NCBI RefSeq assembly: GCF_013344475.1
Contig: NZ_JABUOU010000006.1
Location: 1-64,000, forward strand
Reading direction: 5' to 3'
Length of the DNA stretch: 64,000 nucleotides
DNA from: Martelella limonii
Lineage (GTDB): Bacteria > Pseudomonadota > Alphaproteobacteria > Rhizobiales > Rhizobiaceae
Of this stretch, positions 7,754 through 16,976 are shown one piece after another. The notes under the pieces are model-generated. The model was not told the DNA's origin. It made no database searches and saw only the letters and a program-made list of their open reading frames with translations. How positions within the stretch are numbered: the stretch's first letter is position 1; every line of letters begins with the position of its first letter. Both the position numbers and the translations under genes were made by a program.

Positions 7754-9505
7754 ATGCGCGCTCGCCTCGCTCTTCTCGCCGCCGCCACCTGCCTTGCCGG
7801 CACGGCCAACGCTGCAACGATCTACCCGCTCGACCGGGCAACCATCCTTGCCTCGTCGCCGTTCGACTTCAAGGTCGAGCTCGACGCGGTCTATGATGCC
7901 GGTGATGTCGATGTCACCGTCAACGGCAAGCCTTATGCAGATGTGTTCGGCCACGAAGCCGATTTCGTTGCCGACGAAAAGGGTGAAGACGGCGAAAGCC
8001 TCGGCTCGGCCCTGATCCTGCGCGATCTCGCCATTGCCGATGCCGGCGATTACACCGTCGACGTCAAGGCCGGCGATGCCGAGGAAAAATCAGTCACCTG
8101 GACGGTTTACGGCACCGCCGAAACCCCCAAGGCCAAGAACGTGATCTTCTTCGTTGCCGACGGGTTGTCGATGGGCCACCGCACCGCTGCCCGCATCATG
8201 TCCAAGGGCATGACCGAGGGCAAGGCCGACGGCCGCCTCAACATGGATGACCTCGACAACATGGCAACGATCGGCACGTCGTCGACCCATTCGATCGCGA
8301 CCGACTCCGCCAACACCATGTCCGCCTACATGACCGGCCACAAGACCCGCGTGAACGCGCTCGGCGTCTATGCCGACCGCACGCCCGACAGCCTGGACGA
8401 CCCGAAGGTCGAAACCATTGCCGAGGCGCTGCGCCGCCAGACCGGCAAGGCAATCGGCGTCGTGTCCACGGCTGAAATCGAAGACGCGACGCCTGCCGCC
8501 GTTGTCGCCCATACCCGCCTGCGCGGCGACAAGGCCGAGATCGTCGGCATGTTCTACGACGTCAAGCCGGAAGTCATCCTCGGCGGCGGCTCGGCCTACT
8601 TCCTGAAGTCCGACATTGCCGGTTCCAAGCGCAAGGACGACAATGACTACATCGCCATGTTCGAGGACGCCGGCTACACCGTTGCCACGACCGCCGACGA
8701 GATGGATGCCGCCGACAAGAACACCAAGCTGCTTGGCCTGTTCCACACCGGCAACATGGATTCGACGCTCGACCGCGACTTCCTGAAGAAGGGCACCGTC
8801 GAGAAGTTCCCGAACCAGCCGGGCCTGGTCGCCATGACCAAGACCGCCATCGACCGCCTGTCCGAAAATGAAGACGGCTTCTTCCTGATGGTCGAAGCGG
8901 CCAATGTCGACAAGATGTCGCATCCGCTCGACTGGGACCGCGCCGCCATCGACATGATCGAATATGACCAGGCCGTCGGCGTTGCCATGGACTTCGCCAG
9001 GTCCCATCCGGACACGCTCGTTGTCGTCACCGGCGACCATACCCACGGCATGTCGATCGTCGGCACGATCGACGACGAGATCGACGCGGAAGAAATGCGC
9101 GACAAGGTCGGCACCTATGACGATGCCGGCTTCCCGAACTACACCGACGAGAACGGCGACGGCTACCCGGACAAGATCGATGTCTCCCGCCGCCTCGCCA
9201 TGTTCTCCAACAACTTCCCGGATTACTATGAAACCTTCCGTCCGAAGATGGATGGTCCGTTCGATCCGGCGATCAAGGACGAGAACGGCAACTATGTTGC
9301 CAACGAAGCCTACAAGGATGTTCCCGGCGCCGTTCTGCGCACCGGCAACCTGCCGCACAACGCCTCGACCGGCGTCCATGCCGTCGACGACGTCGTGCTG
9401 CAGGCCAGTGGCCCGAACGCCGATCAGTTCAAGGGCTATATGGAACAGTCCGACGTCTACGGCGTGCTGGCCGATGCCTTCGCGCTCGGCACCACCCAGA
9501 AGTAG
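7754..9505 (+). CDS. Periplasmic alkaline phosphatase (PhoA superfamily), large form
   Basis: 583 residues. Signal peptide 1-20 (cut after TANA), then an extra N-terminal beta-rich region (21-120) and the alkaline phosphatase fold from about 128. Metal and catalytic residues can be seen: FFVADGLSMG (D136), ATDSANT (S185 as nucleophile) and VTGDHTHGMS near 430. It hydrolyses phosphate monoesters in the periplasm. Residues 465-476 (DENGDGYPDKID) match a calcium-binding EF-hand loop, an insertion not found in E. coli PhoA. The four-unit Pho box upstream indicates induction by phosphate starvation. Tandem stops TAG TAA and a strong terminator follow. Confidence 0.9.
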   Translation: MRARLALLAAATCLAGTANAATIYPLDRATILASSPFDFKVELDAVYDAGDVDVTVNGKPYADVFGHEADFVADEKGEDGESLGSALILRDLAIADAGDYTVDVKAGDAEEKSVTWTVYGTAETPKAKNVIFFVADGLSMGHRTAARIMSKGMTEGKADGRLNMDDLDNMATIGTSSTHSIATDSANTMSAYMTGHKTRVNALGVYADRTPDSLDDPKVETIAEALRRQTGKAIGVVSTAEIEDATPAAVVAHTRLRGDKAEIVGMFYDVKPEVILGGGSAYFLKSDIAGSKRKDDNDYIAMFEDAGYTVATTADEMDAADKNTKLLGLFHTGNMDSTLDRDFLKKGTVEKFPNQPGLVAMTKTAIDRLSENEDGFFLMVEAANVDKMSHPLDWDRAAIDMIEYDQAVGVAMDFARSHPDTLVVVTGDHTHGMSIVGTIDDEIDAEEMRDKVGTYDDAGFPNYTDENGDGYPDKIDVSRRLAMFSNNFPDYYETFRPKMDGPFDPAIKDENGNYVANEAYKDVPGAVLRTGNLPHNASTGVHAVDDVVLQASGPNADQFKGYMEQSDVYGVLADAFALGTTQK

Positions 9506-9518
9506 TAAGTGCTATAAG

Positions 9519-9547
9519 GGACCGGGCGGCAACGCCCGGTCCTCTCC
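9519..9547 (+). terminator. Terminator of the alkaline phosphatase gene
   Basis: GGACCGGGC (9519-9527) pairs exactly with GCCCGGTCC (9534-9542), loop GGCAAC, followed by TCTCC. It separates the phosphatase from the ABC operon. Confidence 0.7.
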
Positions 9548-9613
9548 GATCGGGCGTGCGATCGGCACCCGAGGACGGCGCCCCTTCGAATTCGACCAAA
9601 AGGAACCGCGACC

Positions 9614-10069
9614 ATGACAGCGCCCCTCCTGAACCGCCGCAGCCTGTTTGCCGCCGCCTGCGGTCTTGCCGCTTTTCTGCCCTTGCGCCCTGCATTCGCT
9701 GCCGACCAGCTGACATTCGACGGCCTTTACGGCAGCTACAGCCCGCTCGGTCTGAAATTCTCCGACAAGGTCAAGGAGCTGACCGGCAAGAGCGTCTCGA
9801 TCCGCGGTTTCATGGCCCCGCCGCTGAAGGCGGAGGCGCAGTTCTTCGTGCTCTCAGAAATCCCGATGGCGCTCTGCCCGTTCTGTTCGAGCGATGCCGA
9901 CTGGCCGGACAACATCATGGTTGTCTATCTCGACCGCAAGCAGACCTTTACCCAGCCGAACCAGATGATCGAGGTGACCGGCACGCTCGAGCATGGCTCC
10001 TGGACCGACCCGGAAACCGGCTTCGTCAGCCAGCTCAGGCTGCGCGATGCGCGCTACCGCGCGGTCTGA
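9614..10069 (+). CDS. Exported DUF3299-like protein of a putative metal-linked ABC operon
   Basis: 151 residues. The N-terminus has a twin-arginine pattern (NRRSLFAAACGLAAFLP) ending near residue 29, so export is likely. The mature part shows RGFMAPPL, then LCPFC with a C88-x2-C91 pair, a pattern seen in DUF3299 proteins such as Pseudomonas PA4066. In Pseudomonas such a gene stands with an ATPase and FtsX-like permease (PA4063-PA4066), an operon reported to respond to zinc limitation. Here it is followed by the same two partners; a PA4063 (DUF2796) homologue is missing. No Zur box was recognised. Role as thiol or metal carrier is inference. Confidence 0.65.
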   Translation: MTAPLLNRRSLFAAACGLAAFLPLRPAFAADQLTFDGLYGSYSPLGLKFSDKVKELTGKSVSIRGFMAPPLKAEAQFFVLSEIPMALCPFCSSDADWPDNIMVVYLDRKQTFTQPNQMIEVTGTLEHGSWTDPETGFVSQLRLRDARYRAV

Positions 10070-10102
10070 CGCTTAATCCTCTCCATTTCAGAAGGCCAGA
10101 CG

Positions 10103-10774
10103 ATGCTGCCTCTCCTCATCGAAGATGTCGCCGTCACCTATGACGGTGTCGACGGCGCGGTGCTGACGATCCCGCGGCTTGAGATCCGGGCGGGCGAGCG
10201 CGTTGCCGTCACCGGCCCGTCCGGCTCCGGCAAGAGCACGCTCGTCAACATCATCACTGGCCTCGAGCGCCTTTCAGGCGGACACGTCCGGTGGGGCGAT
10301 ACCGATCTCGCCGCGCTCTCCGAGACCGGCCGCGACCGCTTCCGGGGTGAGAATATCGGCCTGGTGATGCAGGATTTTCATCTGTTTCCGGCACTCTCCG
10401 CAGCCGAAAACGTGCTGCTCCCCGCCCGCCTCGCGCGCGCTGCCGGCGAGGAGCGCATCCGCCGCGCCCACGACCTGCTCGATCGCGTCGGCCTTTCGCG
10501 CCACGACCAGAAGACCGGCACCATGTCGCGCGGCGAGATGCAGCGCGTCGCCGTTGCCCGCGCGCTGTTGCGCAAGCCTGCAATCATCGTCGCCGACGAG
10601 CCCACAGCGAGCCTCGATGCCGCCTCCGGCGAAACCGTCGGCCGGCTGCTGCTGGAGCTTGCCGAAGACACGACGCTGATCGTCGTTTCCCATGACCGCC
10701 GGCTGGTGGAACCGCTTTCGCGCGAAATCACGCTGATTTCCGGCACCATTTCCACCGACGAGAACAAGGGCTGA
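10103..10774 (+). CDS. ABC transporter ATP-binding protein (MacB/LolD type)
   Basis: 223 residues with a complete ATPase: Walker A GPSGSGKST near residue 38, signature MSRGEMQRVAVARALL near 143, Walker B IIVADEPTASLD near 161, switch His in VSHDRR. It drives the FtsX-type permease that starts five bases after its stop. Proteins of this class power mechanotransmission or lipoprotein and metal-linked export rather than classic uptake. Third partner is the exported DUF3299-like protein upstream. Confidence 0.88.
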   Translation: MLPLLIEDVAVTYDGVDGAVLTIPRLEIRAGERVAVTGPSGSGKSTLVNIITGLERLSGGHVRWGDTDLAALSETGRDRFRGENIGLVMQDFHLFPALSAAENVLLPARLARAAGEERIRRAHDLLDRVGLSRHDQKTGTMSRGEMQRVAVARALLRKPAIIVADEPTASLDAASGETVGRLLLELAEDTTLIVVSHDRRLVEPLSREITLISGTISTDENKG

Positions 10775-10778
10775 CCGG

Positions 10779-12116
10779 ATGCTGCGCTTTATCCTTTCCG
10801 ATCTCAGACGGCTCTGGGCCGGCTCCATCGTCATCGTGATCCTGATCATGCTGGCAACAGCGCTCGGCGTTGCCGTCACGCTCGAAGAGCGCGCGCTCCG
10901 GCTCGGCAGTGCCCGGGCGTCGGAGAAATTCGATCTCGTCATCGGCGCACCGGGCAGCGAGACCCAGCTGGTGCTCTCCTCGGTCTTTCTTCAGGCAGCC
11001 GATCTGCCGCTGATGGACGGCGATATCCTCCCGGCCCTTCAGGACGATCCGCGCGTCAAATGGGCGGCCCCGATCGGCTTCGGCGATTCCTACGATGGCT
11101 ATCCGATCGTCGGCACCACGTCGCAGCTGATTACCGAAACCACGCCGGGCTTCAGCGAGGGCATGAACTTTTCCCATCTCGGCGACGCCGTGATCGGGTC
11201 CGCCGTGGCCCTTCAGATCGGCGACACGATCAAGCCGCTCCATGGCACCGTCGAGACCGGCGGCCATACCCATGGCGAGCTTGCCTATACGGTGACCGGC
11301 AAGGCCGAGAAGACCGGCACGCCCTGGGACCGCGCGATCTTCGTGCCGATCGAGGCGGTCTGGAAGATCCACGGCCTTGAGGCCCATGAAGACGGCGATC
11401 ACGACGCGCACGGCGAAGCCGGTCATGGGCATGATGACGCGGACGACCACGCGCATGCATCAGAGCATGAGCATGAGCATGAGCATGAGGAGGCACACGA
11501 ACACGGTGCTGCGGAAGAGGGTGAAGACCATCATCTTGATCCCGCAACCCCGATCGACGAGGACTGGCACAAGGGCGAAACGCCCGGCCTGCCGGCCATT
11601 CTCGTCAAACCGAACGCCATTGCCGATGCCTATCGCCTGCGCCAGGAATACCGGGGCGATGATACGCTTGCCGTCTTCCCGGCAGAGGTGCTGACAAAAC
11701 TATACGCCACCCTTGGCGATGCACGCCAGGTGCTGAGCGCCATCGCCATCGGCGCCCAGGCGCTGGTTGCCGCCGCCCTGCTTCTGGTGACCGTCATCCA
11801 TGTATCCCAGCGCCGGCGCGAAATCGGGGCGCTGCGTGCTTTCGGCGCGCCGCGTGCTTCGGTCTTCGCCATCGTCTGGGGTGAGCTGTTCCTGCTCGTC
11901 GCCCTCGGCATCGCGCTTGGCTATGCGGCGGGCTATGCTGCAGCAGCGGCGATCGCGCGCGCGATCACGGCAGAGCGCGGGGTTTCGCTGCCCGTCGGCT
12001 TCACCGCAGCAGATATCGGATCGGCGGCCGGGCTGGTGCTGGCTGCAGCCATTCTCTCCGCCCTCCCCGCGCTGATCGCCTATCGCCAGCCACCGGCAGC
12101 AGCGCTGAAGGGTTGA
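10779..12116 (+). CDS. FtsX-type ABC permease with histidine-rich periplasmic insert
   Basis: 445 residues: one N-terminal membrane segment (17-35), a large periplasmic domain, and three C-terminal segments (about 325-440) of the MacB/FtsX domain. Residues 203-255 hold 15 histidines with many Asp and Glu, including four EH repeats coded by a GAGCAT tandem repeat. This stretch lies in the periplasmic part and is expected to bind zinc, nickel or copper. The order DUF3299 protein, ATPase, permease parallels the Pseudomonas PA4066/4064/4065 set, in which the His-rich element is often a separate protein. Substrate and direction are unknown. Confidence 0.82.
   Translation: MLRFILSDLRRLWAGSIVIVILIMLATALGVAVTLEERALRLGSARASEKFDLVIGAPGSETQLVLSSVFLQAADLPLMDGDILPALQDDPRVKWAAPIGFGDSYDGYPIVGTTSQLITETTPGFSEGMNFSHLGDAVIGSAVALQIGDTIKPLHGTVETGGHTHGELAYTVTGKAEKTGTPWDRAIFVPIEAVWKIHGLEAHEDGDHDAHGEAGHGHDDADDHAHASEHEHEHEHEEAHEHGAAEEGEDHHLDPATPIDEDWHKGETPGLPAILVKPNAIADAYRLRQEYRGDDTLAVFPAEVLTKLYATLGDARQVLSAIAIGAQALVAAALLLVTVIHVSQRRREIGALRAFGAPRASVFAIVWGELFLLVALGIALGYAAGYAAAAAIARAITAERGVSLPVGFTAADIGSAAGLVLAAAILSALPALIAYRQPPAAALKG
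11463..11486 (+). repeat. GAGCAT hexanucleotide repeat, four copies
   Basis: Four exact copies of GAGCAT code Glu-His four times inside the His-rich insert of the permease. Slippage here would add or remove EH pairs without changing frame. Confidence 0.9.
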
Positions 12117-12198
12117 GCGGCCGGGCTTGACAGCGGCTTTCCGGGGGCACAGTTTCAGACTTAAACGGCCCCTGCGGCCGCCCGCCTGAAAGCCCGAC

Positions 12199-13143
12199 AT
12201 GCAGCAGATATTCGACAGCGTCATCCCGATCTTCGCCCTCATCCTGATCGGCTGGATCGCCGTGAAGACGCGCTATCTTCCGGAAAACCATGCGGGCGTG
12301 CTCTCGGCCTTCGTCTACAGGGTCGGCCTGCCGGTCCTGTTGATGCGCACCATCGCCAATGCCGATTTCACCGGCACGGACCCCTTGAGCATATGGGCGG
12401 TCTATTTCTCCAGCATTGCGATCGCCTGGATCGTCGCATCGCTGACAGCGCGGTTCGGCTTCCGGCGCGACAGGCTGTCGGCGGTGGTCATCGGGCTGTC
12501 CGGCACGTTCTCGAACCTGGCGCTGCTTGGCGTTCCGCTGATCAGCCATGTCGCCGGCGACAGGGCGCTGGTAGCCATCTCCGTGGTGCTCGCCATCCAT
12601 ATGCCGGTCCTGATGGTGACGGCGACCGTGCTTGCCGAACGCGCCAAGGCCCGCGAGGGCGGCATCGTCAGCGCGCCGGGTAAGCTTGCGACAACGGTCG
12701 GCTACAATCTCGCCACCAACCCGCTCGTGATCGGACTGATCATCGGCGGGATCATGAATTTCACCGGCGTGGAGCCTGCCGCGCCGCTCGCTGCGATCAT
12801 TTCCATGCTCGCAGGCATTGCCGCTCCCGTCGCGCTGGTGTCGATCGGCATGACGCTTGCGCAATATAAGGTCGCCGGCAATGCCGGGTTGTTTTCGGCC
12901 ATCACCGTGATCAAGCTCGCGCTGCTGCCGGGTCTGGTCTATGCGCTGTCGCATCTCTTCGGATTGCCGCAGCCGGTCATGGCCGGGCTGGTGCTGGGTG
13001 CCTCCTGCCCCGCAGGCGTCAACGCCTTCCTGCTTGCCGACCAGTTCGGCACCGGCCGCAACATCGCCGCCTCCACCATCACGCTCACCACCATTCTCGG
13101 CGTGGTGACGGTCAGTCTCTGGGTTCTGCTGCTCGGCTACTGA
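12199..13143 (+). CDS. AEC family transporter (auxin efflux carrier-like)
   Basis: 314 residues with about ten membrane segments in two halves; the N-terminal half begins with PIFALILIGWIAVKTRYL and the C-terminal half has VLGASCPAGVNAFLLADQFG, both typical of AEC (PF03547) carriers. Bacterial members move small organic acids such as malate or malonate; the substrate here cannot be told. It is preceded by an 82-base gap and followed by a hairpin shared with cycM. Monocistronic. Confidence 0.82.
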   Translation: MQQIFDSVIPIFALILIGWIAVKTRYLPENHAGVLSAFVYRVGLPVLLMRTIANADFTGTDPLSIWAVYFSSIAIAWIVASLTARFGFRRDRLSAVVIGLSGTFSNLALLGVPLISHVAGDRALVAISVVLAIHMPVLMVTATVLAERAKAREGGIVSAPGKLATTVGYNLATNPLVIGLIIGGIMNFTGVEPAAPLAAIISMLAGIAAPVALVSIGMTLAQYKVAGNAGLFSAITVIKLALLPGLVYALSHLFGLPQPVMAGLVLGASCPAGVNAFLLADQFGTGRNIAASTITLTTILGVVTVSLWVLLLGY

Positions 13144-13225
13144 AGGCGGCACATACGCCGATGCGGGCGCTTTAACCCACGGAGAAGGGCAACCGGATGA
13201 TATGACCGGCGCTCCGCTCCACACC

Positions 13226-13262
13226 ACAAAAAAAGCGGAGCCGAAGCCCCGCTTTTTGTCGT
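13226..13262. terminator. Bidirectional terminator between the AEC transporter gene and cycM
   Basis: ACAAAAAAAGCGG pairs with CCGCTTTTTGT around GAGCCGAAGC. A-run on the left and T-run on the right make it work for both converging transcripts. Confidence 0.8.
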
Positions 13263-13280
13263 TCTTCCGTTGCCGGTTTC

Positions 13281-14024
13281 TTACTCGGTCTTTGCCGGCT
13301 GCTCGCTCTCGGCAGCGCCGGGAGGCGTCGGCTCCGCGCCCTCTGCGGGCTCGGCTGTCGCCTCTTTCGGCTCCATGTTTGCGTCGGCTGGCTGAGCTTC
13401 CTCGGCTGCGCCTTCGGCAGGAGCCGCCGTCTCGCTCGCGCCGTCTGCCGGTGCGGCAGCTTCATCGGAAGCGCCTTCTGCCGGCGGCTCCGGGAACGGA
13501 ACGGGGCTGTTCGACAGCGTGCTGAGATAGGCGATCAGGTCCGCGCGATCCTTGTCTGCGGCAAGACCTGCAAAGCCCATGGCCGTGCCGGGAATATCCT
13601 TCTTGGGCGCCTTGATGAAGGCGTCAAGATTTTCATAGGTCCAGTGCTTGGAGCCGCCTTCCGAAAATTCCTGCATGGCAGCAGAATAGGAAAAGCCTTC
13701 ATGGCTTGCGATCGGACGATCCACGACATCCCAGAGGTTCGGGCCAACCTTGTTGGGGCCGCCCTCGGTCACGTCGTGACAGGCCTGACAGCGCTTGAAC
13801 ACGCGCTCGCCGGCATCGGCGCTGGCAGAAGCAAGCAGAACGGCAATCGGCGTTTCCTGGACTTCAGCCGGTGCGCCGCCCGTAGTCTCGGCAACCTCGA
13901 TCACGAACCCTTCCTTTTCGGGATGGTGCGGATCGAAAATAGCTTCGGAAATAAAAGAAACCGTCATCAGGACGAAGACCGTCCCCAACAGGGCCGCAAG
14001 GACCATATTGAGATTGAATTTCAT
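13281..14024 (-). CDS. cycM: Membrane-anchored cytochrome c (CycM, c552 type)
   Basis: 247 residues. Residues 7-29 are an uncleaved membrane anchor, the heme site is C79-Q-A-C82-H83, and the distal ligand is M149 in IPGTAMGF. CycM carries electrons from the bc1 complex to the aa3 oxidase in rhizobia. The heme domain (70-170) is followed by an unusual 70-residue tail made almost wholly of Ala, Glu and Pro. Divergent from kdsB, the neighbourhood seen in Rhizobium and Agrobacterium. Confidence 0.93.
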   Translation of the reverse strand: MKFNLNMVLAALLGTVFVLMTVSFISEAIFDPHHPEKEGFVIEVAETTGGAPAEVQETPIAVLLASASADAGERVFKRCQACHDVTEGGPNKVGPNLWDVVDRPIASHEGFSYSAAMQEFSEGGSKHWTYENLDAFIKAPKKDIPGTAMGFAGLAADKDRADLIAYLSTLSNSPVPFPEPPAEGASDEAAAPADGASETAAPAEGAAEEAQPADANMEPKEATAEPAEGAEPTPPGAAESEQPAKTE

Positions 14025-14173
14025 TGCGTTGCCGCTCCCCTTCCGTCCAGCCCTCTACCGGACACCTTGCATTCTTGCAGAACCTATGTCTTTTGATGCC
14101 GCGATGCAACGCCGCATCGGCACGCAGACCGGCCCATCAAACTGTCAGTGGCAAATTAACGGAGAGCTTGCAA

Positions 14174-14929
14174 GTGGCGATCGACAAATCCCATGAAACG
14201 ATCATTCTAATTCCGGCGCGGATGGCCTCGACGCGCCTTCCCGGCAAGCCGCTCGCCGATATTGCGGGCATACCGATGATCGTCCATGTCGCCGAGCGCG
14301 CGCGCGAATCAGCCATGGGACGGGTGGTCGTCGCCGTCGACGAAGCCTCAGTCTTCGATGCTGTGGAACAGGCGGGCTTCGAAGCCGTGATGACGGGGAA
14401 GGAGCACCAGTCCGGCTCCGACCGCATCCACGAAGCGCTGCAAAAGGTCGATCCTGAAGGCAAGGCTCGGCTCGTCGTCAATGTCCAGGGCGACCTGCCG
14501 ACGCTTGACCCGGCGCTGATCGCCGCCTCGCTGGCGCCGCTGGAAGATCCCGCCGTCGATATCGCGACCCTAGCCGTCGAGATCACCAACGAGGCCGAAA
14601 AGACGGCGTCGCAGGTCGTCAAGATCGTCGGCTCCCCTATCGGGCCGTCGCGCCTGCGCGCCCTCTATTTCACCCGCGCGACCGCGCCCTGGGGCGAAGG
14701 CCCGCTTTATCATCACATAGGACTTTATACCTATCGGCGCGCGGCGCTGGAGCGGTTCGTCACGCTCCCCGTCTCCACGCTTGAAAGCCGCGAGAAGCTA
14801 GAGCAGTTGCGTGCGCTGGAAGCCGGCATGCGCATCGATGCCGAGATCGTCAAAACCGTGCCGCTCGGCGTCGATACCGCCGAGGACCTCGAAAAGGCGC
14901 GCCGCATTCTCGAAAGTGCCAGATCATGA
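14174..14929 (+). CDS. kdsB: 3-deoxy-manno-octulosonate cytidylyltransferase
   Basis: CMP-KDO synthetase, which activates KDO for lipopolysaccharide inner core. 251 residues with the nucleotide-binding start [29 protein letters not shown], and VNVQGDLP, all family hallmarks. Start is GTG at 14174, supported by GGAGAG seven bases upstream; the nearest ATG (14193) is out of frame. Its stop overlaps the pheA start as ATGA, so the two are coupled. Confidence 0.95.
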   Translation: MAIDKSHETIILIPARMASTRLPGKPLADIAGIPMIVHVAERARESAMGRVVVAVDEASVFDAVEQAGFEAVMTGKEHQSGSDRIHEALQKVDPEGKARLVVNVQGDLPTLDPALIAASLAPLEDPAVDIATLAVEITNEAEKTASQVVKIVGSPIGPSRLRALYFTRATAPWGEGPLYHHIGLYTYRRAALERFVTLPVSTLESREKLEQLRALEAGMRIDAEIVKTVPLGVDTAEDLEKARRILESARS

Positions 14930-15801
14930 TCATGAAGACCAACCGCATTTCGTTCCAGGGCGAATACGGCGCCAATTCCGACATGGCCTGCCGGGACATG
15001 TATCCCGACATGGAGCCGCTGCCCTGCAAGACCTTCGAGGATGCGTTTCTGGCGGTCGAGAACGGCGATGCCGATCTGGCGATGATCCCGATCGAGAACA
15101 CGCTCGCCGGCCGGGTTGCCGATATCCACTACCAGCTTCCCGATTCGCACCTGTCGATCATCGGCGAATATTTCATGCCGATCCGCTTCCAGCTGATGGC
15201 GCTGCCCGGCGTGACGCTGGACGACATCAGGACCGTGCACAGCCATATCCACGCGCTCGGCCAGTGCCGCAAGATCATCCGCCGCAACAAGTGGAATGCG
15301 GTGATTGCCGGCGATACGGCGGGCGCCGCGATGCTGGTGAAGGAGCGCGGCGACCGGACCATGGCGGCCCTGGCGCCGCGCCTTGCGGCCTCGCTCTACG
15401 GGCTTGATATCCTTGCCGAAAATGTCGAGGACAGCGAAAGCAACGTGACACGCTTCGTGATCCTGGCCGACAAGGCGAAGCAGGCGAAACGCAGCGATGG
15501 CGACCGCACCATCGTCACGACCTTCATCTTCAAGGTCCGCAACATTCCGGCAGCGCTCTACAAGGCGCTTGGCGGCTTTGCCACCAACGGCATCAACATG
15601 ACCAAGCTCGAGAGCTACCAGATCGGCGGCAAGTTCATCGCCACGCAGTTCTATGCCGATATCGAGGGCCATCCCGATGATCCGGCGGTGGCGCGCGCGC
15701 TCGAAGAACTTGGCTTTTTCACCGAGAGCGTCCGCATCCTCGGCGTCTATGAGGGACACCCGATGCGCAGCCATCTCCAGTCTCTCGACGACGTCGACTG
15801 A
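14926..15801 (+). CDS. pheA: Prephenate dehydratase
   Basis: Converts prephenate to phenylpyruvate in phenylalanine synthesis. 291 residues (or 289 if translation starts at 14932). The catalytic domain opens with [12 protein letters not shown] and has the TRF motif in SNVTRFVIL near 180; an ACT domain (about 200-285) with [10 protein letters not shown] should bind Phe for feedback control. No chorismate mutase domain is fused, unlike the E. coli P-protein. Coupled to kdsB by an ATGA overlap and ended by a hairpin. Confidence 0.95.
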   Translation: MIMKTNRISFQGEYGANSDMACRDMYPDMEPLPCKTFEDAFLAVENGDADLAMIPIENTLAGRVADIHYQLPDSHLSIIGEYFMPIRFQLMALPGVTLDDIRTVHSHIHALGQCRKIIRRNKWNAVIAGDTAGAAMLVKERGDRTMAALAPRLAASLYGLDILAENVEDSESNVTRFVILADKAKQAKRSDGDRTIVTTFIFKVRNIPAALYKALGGFATNGINMTKLESYQIGGKFIATQFYADIEGHPDDPAVARALEELGFFTESVRILGVYEGHPMRSHLQSLDDVD

Positions 15802-15806
15802 CAGCA

Positions 15807-15838
15807 AGGCCCCGGACGACGTCCGCCCGGGGCCTGCG
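15807..15838. terminator. Terminator hairpin between pheA and the VOC gene
   Basis: AGGCCCCGG (15807-15815) pairs with CCGGGGCCT (15827-15835). It lies between converging genes and may serve both; no T-run is present on the plus side. Confidence 0.55.
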
Positions 15839-15842
15839 CGCC

Positions 15843-16217
15843 TTACTTGTCAGGTTCGCACACGCGGATGCGATGGCCATCGGGATCGGTGATCACGAAT
15901 GTCGGGCCGAAATCGGCCGTCATCAGCGGCTCGATGATATTGAGCCCATCCGCTCTCACGCGATCATAGAGTGCCGCGACGCCGCCTTCGCCGGAAGCCA
16001 TGATGCCGATCTCGGACGAGCCGGGCCCGCCTTCGGCCCTGGGGTGGGCGGTGGCCTTGCGCCAGAGGCCGAGCGTCAGGCCGCTATCGGTCGTCAGCGA
16101 CGAGAAGCCCTCGGAAAGCGCCATGGGCTTGAGGCCAAGAAAGGCGGCGTAGAAGTCGGCGCTGGCCTTCGGATCTTCGACGTAAAGCACGATCAGGTTG
16201 AGCGGCAGGGCAGTCAT
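15843..16217 (-). CDS. VOC (glyoxalase/bleomycin resistance) family protein
   Basis: 124 residues with the paired beta-alpha-beta-beta-beta modules of the vicinal oxygen chelate fold: LNLIVLYVEDPKASADFY at the start and FVITDPDGHRIRVCEP at the end, the Glu of the last motif being a probable metal ligand. The reaction is not predictable. It is the last gene of a run with a WYL regulator, nudC and HIT; the regulator 69 bases upstream may control it. Confidence 0.82.
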   Translation of the reverse strand: MTALPLNLIVLYVEDPKASADFYAAFLGLKPMALSEGFSSLTTDSGLTLGLWRKATAHPRAEGGPGSSEIGIMASGEGGVAALYDRVRADGLNIIEPLMTADFGPTFVITDPDGHRIRVCEPDK

Positions 16218-16286
16218 GTCTTTCTCCTTCGTTTGAAAACGAGAGGAGCAATAGCGCCCGCCGGTGACAGCTTCTGTCAGCAGCCG

Positions 16287-16973
16287 TCAGGCATAGTCCA
16301 TGTTCCGCCGCCATTCGGAAAGAAGCGCCATCCTGCGTTTGGGATAGCGCGCGCCGGTCTCGGCGAGGCTCGCCATCCGGTCGGTGCGGAAATGGCGGAA
16401 ATCTGCCCTGAGCTCGCACCAGCCGACGACGACGCGGACGCGCTCGAAATAGGCAAGGCCGATCGGCCAGATCACCCTTCGGGTGACGTTGCCCGCCTCG
16501 TCGCTGTAGCCGATCTCGAGTTTTCGCTCGCGGCGGATCGCGCTTCGAAGCGCAGCGATATCGGCGGTCTCCACGGCAAGATCGCGCGGGCCGATGATCA
16601 GCGCCGTCTCATCCACGGCATCGCCGAGCGCGGCCGGCAGCACCGCGGTGATCTTGGCAAGCGCGGTTGCAGCCGCGGCCGAGAGCGTGGCATCCGTCGC
16701 CTTTTCGACCCAGCGGCTGCCGAGCACCAGCGCCTCGATCTCCTCCTGCGAGAACATCATCGGCGGCAGCAGGAATCCGGGGCGCAGCACATAGCCGAGC
16801 CCCGCCTCGCCCTCGATCGCGGCCCCCTGCGCTCTCAGGCTTGCAATGTCGCGGTAAAGCGTTCTGAGGCTGATGCCGAGCTTTTCCGCGAGCGTTTCAC
16901 CCGTGACCGGATAGCGATGACCGCGCAGCGCCTGCAGCAGTGCGAGCAACCGTTCCGAACGCGAGCCGGCCAC
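16287..16973 (-). CDS. YafY/WYL-type transcriptional regulator
   Basis: 228 residues: N-terminal helix-turn-helix of the HTH_11 type (RTLYRDIASLRAQG near 37) and a WYL-like ligand domain (about 135-205, with RRVIWPIGLAYFERVRVVV). Such regulators sense small ligands or nucleic acid and act on adjacent genes. It starts three bases after nudC ends on the same strand and is followed by the VOC gene, its likely target. Confidence 0.85.
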   Translation of the reverse strand: MAGSRSERLLALLQALRGHRYPVTGETLAEKLGISLRTLYRDIASLRAQGAAIEGEAGLGYVLRPGFLLPPMMFSQEEIEALVLGSRWVEKATDATLSAAAATALAKITAVLPAALGDAVDETALIIGPRDLAVETADIAALRSAIRRERKLEIGYSDEAGNVTRRVIWPIGLAYFERVRVVVGWCELRADFRHFRTDRMASLAETGARYPKRRMALLSEWRRNMDYA

Positions 16974-16976
16974 CGT

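Noticed and set aside
9548-9613. Zur box before the metal-linked ABC operon
   Set aside because: No AT-rich dyad of the Zur type is present in the gap.
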